Assembly: GCA_023395435.1 (NCBI GenBank)
Contig: JAEWZG010000060.1
Location: 1-6,989, forward strand
DNA: 6,989 bases
DNA from: Bacillota bacterium
GTDB taxonomy: Bacteria > Bacillota > Clostridia > Oscillospirales > Ruminococcaceae
Direction: 5' to 3'
Shown here: in pieces, positions 6,406-6,989 of the stretch
Layout of the letters: the number at the start of each line of letters is the position of its first letter
Position numbering within the stretch: the first letter of the stretch is position 1
The notes under the pieces: generated by a model
What the model saw: only the letters and a program-made list of their open reading frames with translations
Databases searched by the model: none
What the model was told of the DNA's origin: nothing
Translations under genes and position numbers: made by a program

Positions 6406-6818
6406 ATGTCCCCCTTATGTTTCCTCTGATCTATTATACTGTTTTTTATTCTGTCAAGGTTATCCTGCTTGCAGAAAGCAGAATTTTTCAATAATACATA
6501 TTCTTTTTCTGTACAAATTTCACGACATCTTGCTTCAAAGGCTGATGTTCTTTCAAATGCCTTGATTATTTTATTGCATGGATATTCATAACATTCACCA
6601 CAGTTGCTAATTCCATGTGACTTTGTACATTCAATAATTTTATATGTGCAGGCATTTTCAGGTCTGCATCCATAGCATTTGATTTCATTATTATTAACAA
6701 TCCTGTCTCTGCAACCGATTTTATACCATAGCACTGCCGTTTCTGAAAGCTCTTTTTCTGTTTTTGGCATAAACCTTGGGCATATAGTGCAGTTATCACC
6801 ACAAGCCGAAATTATCAA
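6399..6818 (-). CDS. DUF3795-type cysteine-rich protein, TTG start
   Basis: A 139-residue soluble protein with 14 cysteines. The opening ISACGDNCTICP (3-14), then KCYGC (47-51), C57, C64, the NCGECYEYPC block (72-81) and C98/C102/C116 resemble DUF3795 (PF12675), whose members start with a CGLDCxxC motif and are presumed to bind zinc or an Fe-S cluster. The function is unknown. I place the start at TTG 6818 rather than the in-frame GTG at 6827, because the GTG lies inside the ribosome binding site. It is the first gene behind the T-box leader and overlaps the radical SAM gene by 7 nt (ATGGTAG, 6405-6399), which argues for coupled translation and a shared job with that enzyme. About 32% GC in a sampled 60 bases (6601-6660). 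Confidence 0.85.
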   Translation of the reverse strand: MIISACGDNCTICPRFMPKTEKELSETAVLWYKIGCRDRIVNNNEIKCYGCRPENACTYKIIECTKSHGISNCGECYEYPCNKIIKAFERTSAFEARCREICTEKEYVLLKNSAFCKQDNLDRIKNSIIDQRKHKGDIW

Positions 6819-6823
6819 TTCTG

Positions 6824-6833
6824 TCACTTCCTC
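6824..6833 (-). promoter_or_regulatory. Ribosome binding site fixing the TTG start of the first operon gene
   Basis: GAGGAAGTGA on the minus strand is one mismatch from GAGGAGGTGA; its AGGAAG core ends 8 nt before TTG at 6818. The site begins three bases after the U-tract of the T-box terminator, so ribosome access follows directly once termination is avoided. Confidence 0.75.
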
Positions 6834-6836
6834 ATT

Positions 6837-6879
6837 AAAACAAAAACGCCCCTAAGGATAAGTAATATCCAAAGGGACG
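6837..6879 (-). terminator. Terminator arm of the T-box switch
   Basis: On the minus strand CGTCCCT (6879-6873) pairs with AGGGGCG (6853-6847), one G-U pair included. After a TT/TT internal loop, GGAT (6870-6867) pairs with ATCC (6859-6856) around a 7-base loop. The stem is followed by TTTTTGTTTT (6846-6837). The strand 6879-6873 is also used by the antiterminator, so the two forms exclude each other. Confidence 0.93.
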
Positions 6880-6900
6880 ATAATATCGTGGTTCCACCCT
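6873..6900 (-). other. T-box antiterminator helix
   Basis: The alternative fold to the terminator: a 4-bp and a 5-bp helix flanking the 7-base bulge that captures the tRNA acceptor end, closed by a 3-base loop (6884-6882). It shares 6873-6879 with the terminator. Confidence 0.9.
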
Positions 6901-6989
6901 ATTTCGTACAAAAGTACCTCAATAGTTGCTCTTTAACGGTAGCACTCCGTTGTGCTTGTTTCGCACACCCTCAAAGGTGGTACAGCATT

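Larger units (their letters stand above)
6837..6989 (-). promoter_or_regulatory. T-box riboswitch leader (3' part; stem I lies beyond the window)
   Basis: A tRNA-sensing leader that stops transcription unless an uncharged cognate tRNA binds. The T-box core GGGTGGAACCACG (6899-6887) is clear. The antiterminator forms from AGGG (6900-6897) with CCCT (6876-6873) and ACGAT (6889-6885) with ATCGT (6881-6877), leaving the bulge TGGAACC; its UGGA (6896-6893) would pair with a tRNA 3' end UCCA. Upstream, AACGG (6951-6947) and CCGTT (6939-6935) form the stem IIA/B hairpin, whose loop TGCT (6944-6941) can pair with AGCA (6930-6927) as the known pseudoknot. GTAC-TTTT-GTAC (6917-6906) is a candidate stem III, and GTGC/GCAC (6966-6963 with 6955-6952) a short further stem. 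The specifier codon and promoter are outside the window, so threonine specificity is inferred from thrS downstream. Confidence 0.93.

Noticed and set aside
6819..6827. GTG start for the DUF3795 gene
   Set aside because: The GTG lies within the ribosome binding site itself; TTG at 6818 has correct 8-nt spacing.
6823..6834. Four-codon frame ATG-AGG-AAG-TGA after the T-box terminator, as a leader peptide
   Set aside because: It is simply the ribosome binding site read as codons and has no binding site of its own.

Overview
The window looks like chromosomal DNA of a low-GC, spore-forming Firmicute, most likely a gut Clostridia (Oscillospiraceae/Lachnospiraceae-type). The reasons are a SpoVAC spore-membrane protein, a T-box tRNA-sensing leader, strong AGGAGG-type ribosome binding sites, sigma-A-like promoters, and a mannan-degrading GH26 lipoprotein. 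The genus cannot be fixed from sequence alone. I see no tRNA, rRNA, CRISPR array, transposase or phage gene.

Left part (1-1270). A minus-strand gene begins at the window edge (only about 10 codons visible). It has a clear promoter and an AT-rich 27-bp imperfect palindrome in its predicted 5' leader. Divergent from it lies spoVAC (230-667), without its usual partners spoVAD/spoVAE downstream. Next is a separately promoted gene for a small cysteine-rich YkgJ-type metal-binding protein (736-1215), closed by a textbook terminator. A second hairpin (1249-1270) sits in the convergent gap before the next gene.

Middle (1351-3000). A single-gene unit on the minus strand encodes a predicted secreted lipoprotein, CBM35 plus GH26, probably a beta-mannanase. 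It has a good extended -10 promoter of its own just after the thrS terminator.

Right part (3036-6989), all on the minus strand. A T-box leader, cut by the window end, precedes four tightly packed genes: a DUF3795 cysteine-rich protein, a radical SAM protein of the SplB-like group (COG1533), a GNAT acetyltransferase and threonyl-tRNA synthetase (thrS). The first three overlap by 7 and 4 nt. thrS follows after a 44-nt gap with no room for a leader of its own, and a terminator closes the unit. The T-box antiterminator and terminator can be drawn base by base and share a strand.

The most interesting point is that a leader expected to sit directly before thrS is separated from it by about 1.75 kb holding three AT-rich, translationally coupled genes of unknown purpose. 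In this arrangement they would be induced together with ThrRS when the cognate uncharged tRNA (presumably tRNA-Thr) accumulates. Either three foreign genes were inserted between the leader and its synthetase gene, or this is a functional module tied to tRNA charging.
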